Below, piece after piece: positions 8,731 to 17,747 of a stretch of 64,000 bases of DNA. Within the stretch, counting starts at the first letter, position 1, and the number at the start of each line of letters is the position of its first letter. The stretch comes from JABDMH01 sp964428345 (lineage in GTDB: Bacteria; Bacteroidota; Bacteroidia; Chitinophagales; Saprospiraceae): the NCBI GenBank assembly GCA_964428345.1, contig CAYRYD010000019.1:1-64000 (forward strand), written 5' to 3'. The notes below the pieces were generated by a model. The model had not been told where the DNA came from, searched no databases, and saw only the letters and a list, made by a program, of their open reading frames with translations. A program made the translations under genes and the position numbers.

Positions 8731-11700
8731 ATGAAAACCTATTGGAAATACCTGATGTGTTCCTTCCTTCTCCTTTACATCCTTCCGGTAAGGGCACAAT
8801 ATTTTGGCCGTACCAAAGTAAACTACGTACAATTTGACTTCGAAGTACTGGAATCTCCCCATTTTGAGATTTATCATTATGAGCCGGACCAGGAGCTGAT
8901 GAAATACTGGGCCCGGGAGCTGGAAACCTGGTACCAGATGCACCGGAGCATTCTGAAGGATAGCTTTTCCACGAAAAATCCCATCATCATTTATGACAAT
9001 CACTCCCATTTTCAACAAACCCGGACGATCTCCAGTACTGTGGGAGTGGGTACCGGCGGGGTAACCGAGGCCCTGAAAAACCGGGTTGTCATTCCTTTTG
9101 CCATGACCTATCAGCAAACTCATCACGTATTGGGTCATGAACTGGTACACGCCTTTCAGTACCACATGATTTTATCGGGTGATGACACCACCACGATGAA
9201 TAGCCTCAGCAACCTTCCCTTATGGATGGTCGAGGGTCTGGCCGAGTATCTGTCGATTGGCCGGGAAGACCCCTTTACCGCTATGTGGATGAGGGATGCT
9301 TACCTGCATGACCAAATACCTGCGCTTGAGAAACTGATCAATTACAGTGAATTCTTTCCCTACCGTTACGGACAGGCTTTCTGGGCATTCCTGGCCGGCA
9401 TGTATGGCGACGAAGTGATCCGGCCGTTTTTTATGGCCACTGCCCGCTGGGGCCTGGAAATCGCCAGCCAACGCATCCTGCACATGCCTTTTAAAGACCT
9501 CTCGGAAATGTGGCAGCACCGGATGAAACAATTTTATAAAAATCAACTGGATGGACGAGGGGAAGTAATCACCGGCAGGCGGATGATCGATGAATCGAAT
9601 GCCGGATACATGAATGTATCCCCTTCCCTTAGTCCCGATGGCCGGTATCTGGTATTCTTCTCGGAAAAAGATCTCTTTACCGTTGATCTCTATCTGGCTG
9701 ATATGCGGACCAAAAAGATCCTGGGCAAAATTGCCAGTGCCGCCAAAGACCGGATGATCGACGACTTTCAGTTTATGGAATCTTCGGGTAGCTGGTCACC
9801 CAACAGTCGTCAATTTGCCTTTGTTGCTTTTCACCGGGGGGAAAATGTAATCATCGTCAAAGATGCTTTTTCCGGTAAGACCGCCGATACCTACCGGGTA
9901 CCCGAAATTCCGGCCATAACCAATCCGGCCTGGTCACCGGATGGAAAAACCATTGTATTTACCGGGATGAAAAATGGTCAACCTGACCTTTATACCCTGG
10001 ACCTTCGCACCAAAAAAGTAACGAATCTGACGAACGATGCCTATTCGTACCTACACCCGGCCTGGTCACCGGATGGTAAATATCTGGTCTTTGCCACCGA
10101 CAAACGGAGCCGGCAACAGGGACGGACTGACGGCAAATGGACCTTTAATCTGGCCCGGTATGATGTCATCAGTAAGGAGACAGTGCAACTTGAAATCTTC
10201 CCGGGGGCCAACAACCTCAATCCCCAATTCGATGACCAGGGAAATATTGTTTTCCTGTCGGACCGGGATGGATTCAGGAATATGTACCGGTTCCATCCGG
10301 ATAGTAACAAAGTTAGCCAAATGACAGATCTGTTGACCGGCATCAGTGGCATCACCAGTTATGCTCCGGCCATCAGTGTCAATGGTAGTCGTGGCAGCCA
10401 GGTAGTGTATACGCATTTTACTGACAAGAAATACCGGCTTTATCTGGCGGATGTCGCCGATTTTCCCGCAGTCCAGGTTGATCCGCTGGCCACAGATCAG
10501 ACACCCGGTCGTCTTCCTGTCGTCGATCCCGATATCAACAGCATTGTCAGTCAAAACTTTGCCGGTCTGGAAACCGCCAAACCACTGGTCGAAAGTAGGT
10601 TAAAAGAAAAGCCCTACCGCGCAAAATTCAAGCTGGATTTTGTCGGCGGAGGAGGTGGAGTTGGAACCGGTGTCGGTACTACCTATGGGAGCGGAACTTA
10701 CATGTCGGGAGGGATTGACCTTCTGTTTGGAGATATGCTGGGCTATCATCAACTCTACACCGGCCTGTACCTCAGCGGAGAAATCTACGACTTTGGCGGA
10801 GTGGTATCCTATCTGAATCAAAAGCGCAGGGTTCCATGGGGGATCAGTCTTTCCCATATTCCCTATGTTGGTGCCCGGTCCTATTATCCGGAGATCGACA
10901 CCTTCAACAATGAATATCTGGCCCTGAGATACACTTATGATCTGATCCGGCTTTTTGAAGACCGGGCCAGTGTTTATTCATTTATTCCATTCAATCCTTC
11001 TCTGCGTCTGGAGGGTGGCGGAGCTGCATCCCGGTACAGCTACCGGATTGACCGTTACGACAACTGGTATGATGCCGGCGGCTATTTGTTTGCAATGAGT
11101 CGCGAAAAACAGGATGCTCCCCCTGGTTTTAACCTCTACAACGCAGGTGTTGCCCTGGTGGGTGATCAATCATTATATGGCATTGCCTCTCCGATGAGTG
11201 GTTACCGCTTCCGGATAGGGTTAGACCATTACTTTGGTGAGTGGATCTATCAGAGTATCCTGCTGGATGGACGTAAGTATTACTGGCTCAAACCCGTAAG
11301 TTTAGGGTTCCGGTTCCTGCACTTTGCACGACTCGGGCAGGACGCCCTCCGTTTCTATCCCTATTACGTCGGTGATCCCTATCTCGTACGTGGATATGGG
11401 TACCGTCTCGAACGTCTGCTTGACTATGATCTGGATTACAACCAACTGGGAGGCAGTAAAATTGCCGTATTCAATGCTGAGTTACGGCTGCCTTTCAGCG
11501 GACCGAAGCGCCTGGCCGTCATCCCGTCAGATATCCTTTTTACGGAATTGGCGCTCTTTGTCGATGGAGGAGCCGCCTGGGACAATTGGAGTGATTTCGA
11601 GAGACAGGAAGTCGATCCCCAGGGAACACAACATAAAGTGATCTTTAGTTCAGGTCTTTGCCTGCGGCTTAATCTTTTTGGCGCACTGGTCCTTGAACCC

Positions 11701-11772
11701 TACTATGCGGTGCCCTGGCAATCCAATCCCAAGGGAGTGTTTGGGGTCAATTTCCTGACCAGCGGCTGGTAA
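8731..11772 (+). CDS. Peptidase MA-like / TolB-type propeller / Omp85-like barrel fusion
   Basis: A 1013-residue outer-membrane protein of three parts. After a signal peptide (cleavage near residue 22) comes a gluzincin-like domain with H136-Glu-Leu-Val-H140 and a downstream Glu-Gly-Leu-Ala-Glu-Tyr-Leu helix able to supply the third zinc ligand. The middle (about 285-620) carries PD40 repeats of the TolB propeller, seen as repeated Ser-Pro-Asp-Gly and Pro-Ala-Trp-Ser-Pro-Asp-Gly-Lys motifs. The last 370 residues look like a surface-antigen/BamA-type barrel, including Val-Arg-Gly-Tyr-Gly (the L6 loop motif) and Asn-Ala-Glu-Leu-Arg-Leu-Pro-Phe. No POTRA domain is evident. I chose the ATG at 8731 because the signal peptide begins there. 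It may be a surface-anchored protease; the biological substrate is unknown. Confidence 0.85.
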   Translation: MKTYWKYLMCSFLLLYILPVRAQYFGRTKVNYVQFDFEVLESPHFEIYHYEPDQELMKYWARELETWYQMHRSILKDSFSTKNPIIIYDNHSHFQQTRTISSTVGVGTGGVTEALKNRVVIPFAMTYQQTHHVLGHELVHAFQYHMILSGDDTTTMNSLSNLPLWMVEGLAEYLSIGREDPFTAMWMRDAYLHDQIPALEKLINYSEFFPYRYGQAFWAFLAGMYGDEVIRPFFMATARWGLEIASQRILHMPFKDLSEMWQHRMKQFYKNQLDGRGEVITGRRMIDESNAGYMNVSPSLSPDGRYLVFFSEKDLFTVDLYLADMRTKKILGKIASAAKDRMIDDFQFMESSGSWSPNSRQFAFVAFHRGENVIIVKDAFSGKTADTYRVPEIPAITNPAWSPDGKTIVFTGMKNGQPDLYTLDLRTKKVTNLTNDAYSYLHPAWSPDGKYLVFATDKRSRQQGRTDGKWTFNLARYDVISKETVQLEIFPGANNLNPQFDDQGNIVFLSDRDGFRNMYRFHPDSNKVSQMTDLLTGISGITSYAPAISVNGSRGSQVVYTHFTDKKYRLYLADVADFPAVQVDPLATDQTPGRLPVVDPDINSIVSQNFAGLETAKPLVESRLKEKPYRAKFKLDFVGGGGGVGTGVGTTYGSGTYMSGGIDLLFGDMLGYHQLYTGLYLSGEIYDFGGVVSYLNQKRRVPWGISLSHIPYVGARSYYPEIDTFNNEYLALRYTYDLIRLFEDRASVYSFIPFNPSLRLEGGGAASRYSYRIDRYDNWYDAGGYLFAMSREKQDAPPGFNLYNAGVALVGDQSLYGIASPMSGYRFRIGLDHYFGEWIYQSILLDGRKYYWLKPVSLGFRFLHFARLGQDALRFYPYYVGDPYLVRGYGYRLERLLDYDLDYNQLGGSKIAVFNAELRLPFSGPKRLAVIPSDILFTELALFVDGGAAWDNWSDFERQEVDPQGTQHKVIFSSGLCLRLNLFGALVLEPYYAVPWQSNPKGVFGVNFLTSGW

Positions 11773-11814
11773 ATGTAATCTCCAAAACAGAGAAAGTGGA
11801 GGGGTACTTCGATC

Positions 11815-13263
11815 TTATTCGATTTCCCAATCGTCGGTTCGGAAACTCGAGGCAGGCAACCCTTCGGTGTTGTAAAGTTCACCTACCGTAAAATCATCAA
11901 ACGCATAGCGCACCGCCACCGGATTTGAAACCCGGTCGGATATGACCGTGATTCCATCCCGGGTGATGAAAGCCCTGGCTTCATAAAAGCGCTTGTTTTC
12001 TCCGGCAACCTTGAAGTTCTTCAACTCCTTTCCAAAAGTCGTTAATCCATTCTCAGCATGATCAAAGGTGAGCTTAACCAGACTGCCATCAATGGTCATA
12101 TCCCGAAACACTGGACCAGAATACTCGATACCTTTCTGGCCGTAAGTTTTGGCTAAAGCCCAGTAGGCCAGCCGTTCCCCTGCCGCTTCTTTGTCAGCAG
12201 GATGAATGTTATCCTTTTCGCCGGCATCTATCAGACAAGCCATCCCGGCGTGGGCCACCGCAGGATAGGCTTTCAACTGAGCCTCTCTCAGATAAGCCGA
12301 ATTGATCCCATTGGGTCCATAATCAAATGGGGCAATCTGGGCATAGTAAAATGAGAAGTCACCTATCCCCCATTCCCGGCGCCAGTTTTCAATAAGACCG
12401 GCCATTAATTTTTCATATTCTTTGGGCTGGTTCCGGTTGGATTCTCCCTGATACCACAATGCTCCCCGGATGCCATAACCTACCATGGGAGCGATCATGC
12501 CATTGTACAGTACGGTAGGAGTCTGGGGTGAGAAATCACCGTCCATATTTTTATCCGGAAGAGTGACCCAGTCAAAAGGCTTGAGGCCCGCTTCGCTTAT
12601 CCACGGCTCAATCCTGGTCCCACCCCAACTGGAATTGATCAGGCCTACGGGTACCCCCAGGGCTTGCTGAATCATCCGGCCAAAATAATAGGCGGTGGCA
12701 CTGAAATCGACGACATTTTCCGGTACGCATGCTTTCCACTCGCCTTCAAAATCACTGGTGACCGTCAAACTCTTGGCCCTTTCTACCGTAAATAACCGGA
12801 TCTGATCATTTCGACTCACCGCAATGGCCTCATTGGCACCCAAAACCGGTTGATTGAAATAGCCTTTCATGGGCATCCACATATTAGACTGGCCGGAACA
12901 AATCCATACTTCCCCGATCAGGACATTTTGGAGGGTCAGGGGCTTGCCATCTGAAATCGTGATCTGATAAGGGCCACCGGCTGCAGGGGTTTTCACCATG
13001 ATCTTCCACATTCCATCCTGATCGGACTTTACCGAATAGGTCTGGTTGTCCCAGGAAGTACTGAGTTTTACCGTTTTTGCCGGACTGGCTTTGCCCCAGA
13101 TACCAGCATCGGTCTGTTGTTGAAGCACCATATCATCACCAAAAATCGCCGGCAGGGTAATCTCTGCACGACTCAGGCTCATCGAAAAAAGTAAAAGGAG
13201 ACAAACAGCACCTGAGCGCCGTGAAAGTTTTTCAGTCAGGAACATTATTTCAATTTTATTCAT
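11815..13263 (-). CDS. Sialate O-acetylesterase-like SGNH hydrolase
   Basis: A 482-residue secreted esterase of the SASA family, which removes O-acetyl groups from sialic acids or plant polysaccharides. A signal peptide covers about residues 1-33. The N-terminal beta-domain (Phe-Gly-Asp-Asp-Met-Val-Leu-Gln-Gln and a Gly-x-Trp-Lys core) is followed by Cys-Ser-Gly-Gln-Ser126-Asn-Met-Trp with the nucleophile serine, the Ser-Ser-Trp-Gly-Gly-Thr block, a Trp-Tyr-Gln-Gly-Glu-Ser-Asn block, and an Asp/Ile-His-Pro-x-Asp-Lys segment carrying the catalytic histidine. This is the complete SGNH set. It is convergent with the protease fusion gene and upstream of nothing obvious in sialic acid metabolism, so a plant or algal polysaccharide substrate is as likely as sialate. 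Confidence 0.87.
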   Translation of the reverse strand: MNKIEIMFLTEKLSRRSGAVCLLLLFSMSLSRAEITLPAIFGDDMVLQQQTDAGIWGKASPAKTVKLSTSWDNQTYSVKSDQDGMWKIMVKTPAAGGPYQITISDGKPLTLQNVLIGEVWICSGQSNMWMPMKGYFNQPVLGANEAIAVSRNDQIRLFTVERAKSLTVTSDFEGEWKACVPENVVDFSATAYYFGRMIQQALGVPVGLINSSWGGTRIEPWISEAGLKPFDWVTLPDKNMDGDFSPQTPTVLYNGMIAPMVGYGIRGALWYQGESNRNQPKEYEKLMAGLIENWRREWGIGDFSFYYAQIAPFDYGPNGINSAYLREAQLKAYPAVAHAGMACLIDAGEKDNIHPADKEAAGERLAYWALAKTYGQKGIEYSGPVFRDMTIDGSLVKLTFDHAENGLTTFGKELKNFKVAGENKRFYEARAFITRDGITVISDRVSNPVAVRYAFDDFTVGELYNTEGLPASSFRTDDWEIE

Positions 13264-13458
13264 AAGAAATCAATTCGTAAACCCGCTTTGTTCCACGGTT
13301 TTCCAAAAGACACATTGTGACGGGAATGCCCTTAAATATAAGACTTCATCCATAATAACCCAGACGCTTCTTTATCCTGCGGTTAAAATCGACATTGAAC
13401 CCCATCAATCACCAGAATCCTGAATTTTTGTCTTGATAATGAGCAACTGGTTGATGAT

Positions 13459-14184
13459 CTACCGCGGTCGTTGTTCGCTGGCGCACCAGAAAATCGCCTG
13501 TCTGAGAATCTGCTGAAAGTCACCATTCCGGAACGCCCCCGGACCATGGCCGCTCTGCAGAAATGCGATATCATGACCCCGGTAGCGATTGACCCAGGCC
13601 AAAATCGGCATACTCTCCGGATGAGTAGTGGTCAGGAGGGGATGCACCTGAGGCAATATTTCACACTGACCATAGACCTCATCGAATAAAGTAAAGTCCG
13701 TCAGACCCTTCGTGATGGGATGGGTCGAATCGGCAATATGGACTTCTATGTCGACATCATGCCGGTAGTTGGATAACCGGGCCTGATCCCGGGTACGGTA
13801 TCTGCCTCCAATCATATGCGCAAATTCGGGCCAGTCCTGGTAAGAAACCAGACTGTGGTGCAGGAAGATCATCGGTTTTTTACCATCCACCAATTCCAGA
13901 TAAGCCCGCTGCTGACGATCCGTAATCGAATCGTACATATCATAAAAAATCAGCAGGTCGTAGTCTTCCGTTCCACCTGTTTCAATCAAATGATTGGCCA
14001 TCGGCTGTTTCACTTCCTGGTAGCGGATACCGTCAATGCGATCAAACATCCCGAAGAATTCCGGCCGGTCAAAATCATGCCCTCCGGTCACAATCATGAT
14101 CCGGATGTCCTGCTGGGCTACCAGTGAAAAACACAGACCAGAGAAAACAGCAATCATCGATATTTTTATCAGGGAGGTCATCAT
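13459..14184 (-). CDS. Secreted ThuA-domain protein
   Basis: A 241-residue protein with a signal peptide (about 1-23, ending Ser-Leu-Val-Ala-Gln-Gln) and a ThuA-like glutamine-amidotransferase-fold domain. Visible family blocks are Ile-Met-Ile-Val-Thr-Gly-Gly-His-Asp-Phe, Asp-Tyr-Asp-Leu-Leu-Ile-Phe-Tyr-Asp-Met, Pro-Met-Ile-Phe-Leu-His-His-Ser, His-Pro-Ile-Thr-Lys-Gly and a C-terminal Gly-His-Gly-Pro. ThuA proteins occur widely with sugar dehydrogenases and DUF1080 proteins, but their biochemical role is mostly unproven. Here the gene is divergent from the cysteine hydrolase/DUF1080 pair (205 bases between starts). A second ThuA domain is in the large fusion protein at 36625. Confidence 0.85.
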   Translation of the reverse strand: MMTSLIKISMIAVFSGLCFSLVAQQDIRIMIVTGGHDFDRPEFFGMFDRIDGIRYQEVKQPMANHLIETGGTEDYDLLIFYDMYDSITDRQQRAYLELVDGKKPMIFLHHSLVSYQDWPEFAHMIGGRYRTRDQARLSNYRHDVDIEVHIADSTHPITKGLTDFTLFDEVYGQCEILPQVHPLLTTTHPESMPILAWVNRYRGHDIAFLQSGHGPGAFRNGDFQQILRQAIFWCASEQRPR

Positions 14185-14389
14185 GCTCCAGAACCATTTG
14201 GCTCAATTTAGGGAAAAAACAATGAATGCATGGAAGTAAGGGTCCAACATCTGTGCTTATTTTTCAGCTGGTGCAGCCACGACCAAAATCTGGCTTTGGT
14301 AAAAAGGATTTTCCCGCATTTCCCCAAGCTGATCCGGCGGCGCATCCGTTTATTTCTTAATTTAACCGGCTTTCCAATTACTTGACACA

Positions 14390-15217
14390 ATGGACGCACG
14401 ACGTAATATTTGCCTGCTGCTCATCGCTTCTGCCTGCTTCCTGACGGCAGGACAAGCCCAAAATGAACGGCTCCGTTTTGAGGGCCGGTATCTGAAAGAA
14501 AATGCCCGGGGTTTTACAGACAAACAACAGAAAATCAGCTGGAAGCCGGAAGAAACGGCCATTATTATCTGCGACATGTGGGACCGGCACTGGTGTGAAA
14601 CGGCTACTCAACGGGTGAAGGAAATGGCCCCCAGGATGAATCAGTTTGTCAGTGCCGCCAGAGCGCAGGGCGTCACCATCATCCACGCCCCCAGCAACAC
14701 CATGGATTTTTACGAAAGTTATCCCCAGCGAATGAAAATGAAAGAGGCCATGGCGGTTCCTTCCTCCTCAACAATACTGGACTGGTACTCACTGGATCCG
14801 GCCCGGGAACCGGCCTTACCCATAGACGATTCGGATGGTGGTTGTGACGACCCGCAATCTGATTGTGTGAATTGCGTCGTCTGGAAAAAACAAATTGATC
14901 TGCTCGAAATCAAAGACCAGGACGGCATTTCCGACAGTGGCCGGGAGATCAATAATTATTTTACCCGGAGAGGCATCCGGAATGTGATCATTATGGGTGT
15001 GCATACCAATATGTGTGTACTTGGCCGTTCATTTGGTATCCGGAGCCATGTCAGTCAGGGGCGAAATGTGGTATTGGTACGCGATTTAACCGATGCGATG
15101 TATAATCCCGAAATGCACCCGAAAGCTTCACACAAGGAAGGTACCAGCCTGGTCATCAACCATATTGAAAAATTCTGGTGTCCCACTATCACATCCGACC
15201 AATTATTAACCCGCTAA
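14390..15217 (+). CDS. Secreted isochorismatase-family cysteine hydrolase
   Basis: A 275-residue exported hydrolase of the isochorismatase/nicotinamidase fold. The signal peptide ends around Gln-Ala-Gln (residues 22-24). The catalytic aspartate is D62 (Ile-Ile-Cys-Asp-Met-Trp-Asp) and the nucleophile C209 (Gly-Val-His-Thr-Asn-Met-Cys-Val-Leu-Gly). The insert at 150-163 carries several cysteines in an Asp/Cys-rich loop, which is unusual. Members of this exported subgroup are found next to ThuA and DUF1080 proteins in Bacteroidota and Planctomycetota. The stop codon overlaps the start of the next gene (TAATG at 15215-15219), so the two are translationally coupled. The substrate cannot be inferred. 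Confidence 0.85.
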   Translation: MDARRNICLLLIASACFLTAGQAQNERLRFEGRYLKENARGFTDKQQKISWKPEETAIIICDMWDRHWCETATQRVKEMAPRMNQFVSAARAQGVTIIHAPSNTMDFYESYPQRMKMKEAMAVPSSSTILDWYSLDPAREPALPIDDSDGGCDDPQSDCVNCVVWKKQIDLLEIKDQDGISDSGREINNYFTRRGIRNVIIMGVHTNMCVLGRSFGIRSHVSQGRNVVLVRDLTDAMYNPEMHPKASHKEGTSLVINHIEKFWCPTITSDQLLTR

Positions 15218-15863
15218 TGATGAAAACATCGTCTTTCAGTATTTCCGGAAAATGGCTGACGCTGTTGCTTTTCACTTTATGGATCACTAAGATTAGCTGC
15301 AGGCATTCAAAAACGACCAACCTATACCAAACCGTTTTGCCATCCGGTTGGGAGGGTAATACCCAATATTTCCGATTGGAAGATGGAGAAATTGTGGCAG
15401 GTAGTCTGCAGGATGCTATCCCCAACAACGAATTTCTTTGCACCGAAAAAGTATTGAAATGAAACTCAAAGCCAAACTGACGGGAGAGGGTCAGAATGCC
15501 GGCATTCAGTTTCGAAGTGAACGGATTCCCGATCATTTTGAGGTTATTGGTTATCAGTGCGATATGGGCCGGATGGCTGATCGTTTCATCTGGGGTTCCC
15601 TATACGACGAGTCCCGCCGACGGGAATTTCTGGTTCACCCTCCGGCCGAGGCAGTCGAAAAAGTATTGAAGGAAAATGACTGGAATGAATTCGTGATCCG
15701 GGCTGAAGGACCGCGGATTCAGATCTGGTTAAACGGCATCCAGACGGTCGATTATACCGAACAAGACCTTAGCATTGCGGAGGAAGGCATCATCTGCCTG
15801 CAAATCCACAGTGGCCCTCCTGCAGAAGCCCGGTATAAGGACCTTGAAATCAGAGAACTCTGA
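15217..15863 (+). pseudogene. DUF1080 (3-keto-disaccharide hydrolase-like) gene with frameshift
   Basis: Two overlapping frames encode the two halves of one DUF1080 protein. The first (15217-15462) has a signal or lipoprotein-type N-terminus with a cysteine (Ile-Ser-Cys) and runs through Gly-Trp-Glu-Gly-Asn-Thr-Gln-Tyr-Phe to Phe-Leu-Cys-Thr-Glu-Lys. The second continues from about 15450 with Leu-Lys-Ala-Lys-Leu-Thr-Gly-Glu-Gly-Gln-Asn-Ala-Gly-Ile-Gln-Phe-Arg-Ser and ends at 15863. The break falls in a run of five A residues near 15447-15451, and adding one A rejoins the frames. Intact members belong to a family that includes 3-keto-glycoside hydrolases and lectin-like domains. It could be a genuine recent pseudogene, a slippage-controlled gene or a sequencing error in a homopolymer. 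Confidence 0.82.
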
Positions 15864-15981
15864 AAAATTTGCCAATATCAGCAAGGATGGTAGACATGAC
15901 CCGATCCGGACATCCCAGCCGAAAAAAATCCTTTTGAATCCGGTCGGCGTGAAAATGATAACCTTCCCTTAATAGCCTTGG

Positions 15982-17592
15982 CTAATGGCAGATCACCTTA
16001 TAATATGAAATGCCCTTTTTCAGACTAACCGGTAATCCATGCCTCAGGTCAGCGACCGGAACCTCCAATAATTCCTGAATTTTTCTTCTGAAAACGCGAC
16101 AGGTTTGATTTTCGTCAATGGTAAACCATTCCGGAAACTGATTGATTCGCGGCCAGTCGAATGGCAGATTCAGAATGGAGCGATGCCGGGGATGGTCGAA
16201 GAGGATCTTGCCCAGCCAGTCAACATCGGTTTTCACCGCTATCCAAAGCGTGTCACCATCCATTTCGGCGCCTACGGCCAGATCGGATCGCCAGGGATCA
16301 AGGGTGACTCCCTTCGATTTCCAAAGGGCATACATGATCGATGTACGGGCAAAATTACCATCACCGTGCCAGCCCTCAATGATCCCGTCGTCCTGTTGTT
16401 TGGACCACATAACTTTGATTTCACTATCCAGCCATGAAGCTGTACCAGGTAAAGCTTCCCGATTAAAAAGGTTGAGAGCCCCCTCAATGGCATCAGCATA
16501 GCCATCCGCTGAATTGTTTTCCCAGTCAAAAGTGCGGTAATGCTGCGGAAGAATATCCAAGGCTTTTACCACTGCCTCCCGGTAACTTTCCACACTATCC
16601 AACAGGTATACGATGTAAAACCCGTTTAAATTATAACCAAAATTATCGGCAATCCGGTCCCGGATGATTGCTCCGGTTTGTGGATTGACTACATCATAAA
16701 AAAGCCCATCTTCATTTCTGCCTGCCTCCAGAATCCTATCCAGCATCTCGTGTATTGCCGGTTTGTAGAGCAATTTCTTCTCCGGCTGGGCAGAGTGTAC
16801 AACGGCATAAAGTTCACAAAGACCGGAGACAATTTCACATCCGTGATCCCTCAGCCGCAGGGAAGTAAAATCGCGGGTTGGATGATGCTTCCCCAATAAG
16901 TAATAATCACCAAGCCGGATCGCCCACTCCAGGTATTTTGATTCTCTGGTCATGAAGTAAATCCGGGACAGTACCTGCAACATTTCACCATTGACCTCCA
17001 CATTGTCGGATGGTAGCCTCCCGTATGGTGTGGCAATGGAGGCGTTTGCCCAGATATCATCCACGATCCGGAGCATTCGCTCCGACCAGGGACTTGGTCC
17101 CAGCCATTCTGTCAATGGTAGAAGACCATCCTTAACGTACTCGGATGCTCCAAAAATCATGTCGGTTAATACGATCGAATCATTATCATATCCTTTACGG
17201 ATGAAATTATAAGTGTCGGGCAGATGCCCTACCCGGGATGTCAGCAGCTCTTCCGTGCGCAGCATCGCCCGCATCGTTTCCCAATACCGGAGGCTATCGG
17301 CAATTGCGGTGGTTAAAACCATAAACGGATAATTGTCGGCAGCGGCATCCTTGGCATTCCAGATATCTTTTCCATCACGTAAATTACGCGGAATCAGTCC
17401 GGTTTCAGGGTCCGCATAGGAGAGCCAGCCCTCGACAAACTTACGGCACCGTTCGATGCTTTCCTGATGAAGAAGGGCATTTTGTGAGGCCAGGTTCCAG
17501 TGGGCCGTATCCCGGGCAGTGCATTGTGATGGATGCTGTGCCGATACCTGGATCGGGATCAGGGGAAGCAAAAGCAGCAAGCTACATTTCAT
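15982..17592 (-). CDS. Unrecognised secreted protein, probably an (alpha/alpha) toroid
   Basis: A 536-residue protein with a signal peptide (about 1-18). The mature part is rich in regularly spaced amphipathic helices with Trp/Tyr/Asp-rich connections, for example Ile-Trp-Asn-Ala-Lys-Asp-Ala-Ala-Ala-Asp-Asn-Tyr-Pro-Phe and Asn-Gly-Glu-Met-Leu-Gln-Val-Leu. This is the look of the (alpha/alpha)6 six-hairpin glycosidase or lyase fold. I do not recognise the family and cannot point to a catalytic pair. It is divergent from the M14 carboxypeptidase gene (155 bases) and convergent with the DUF1080 gene. A carbohydrate-active role is an inference from fold appearance and neighbours. Confidence 0.7.
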   Translation of the reverse strand: MKCSLLLLLPLIPIQVSAQHPSQCTARDTAHWNLASQNALLHQESIERCRKFVEGWLSYADPETGLIPRNLRDGKDIWNAKDAAADNYPFMVLTTAIADSLRYWETMRAMLRTEELLTSRVGHLPDTYNFIRKGYDNDSIVLTDMIFGASEYVKDGLLPLTEWLGPSPWSERMLRIVDDIWANASIATPYGRLPSDNVEVNGEMLQVLSRIYFMTRESKYLEWAIRLGDYYLLGKHHPTRDFTSLRLRDHGCEIVSGLCELYAVVHSAQPEKKLLYKPAIHEMLDRILEAGRNEDGLFYDVVNPQTGAIIRDRIADNFGYNLNGFYIVYLLDSVESYREAVVKALDILPQHYRTFDWENNSADGYADAIEGALNLFNREALPGTASWLDSEIKVMWSKQQDDGIIEGWHGDGNFARTSIMYALWKSKGVTLDPWRSDLAVGAEMDGDTLWIAVKTDVDWLGKILFDHPRHRSILNLPFDWPRINQFPEWFTIDENQTCRVFRRKIQELLEVPVADLRHGLPVSLKKGISYYKVICH

Positions 17593-17747
17593 AGTCTTTT
17601 GACTTTATCTGAGTTAAGATGCAAAAAATTGCAGTTATTGTCGTCCTGTTATCAACCCCCTTCCGATTTCTCCCCGAGGCTTACTTGCAGTGATTTTGTT
17701 AATTTTACCTGCGGTATTCAGGTCTATTTAAAAAATCTTTATCCTTC

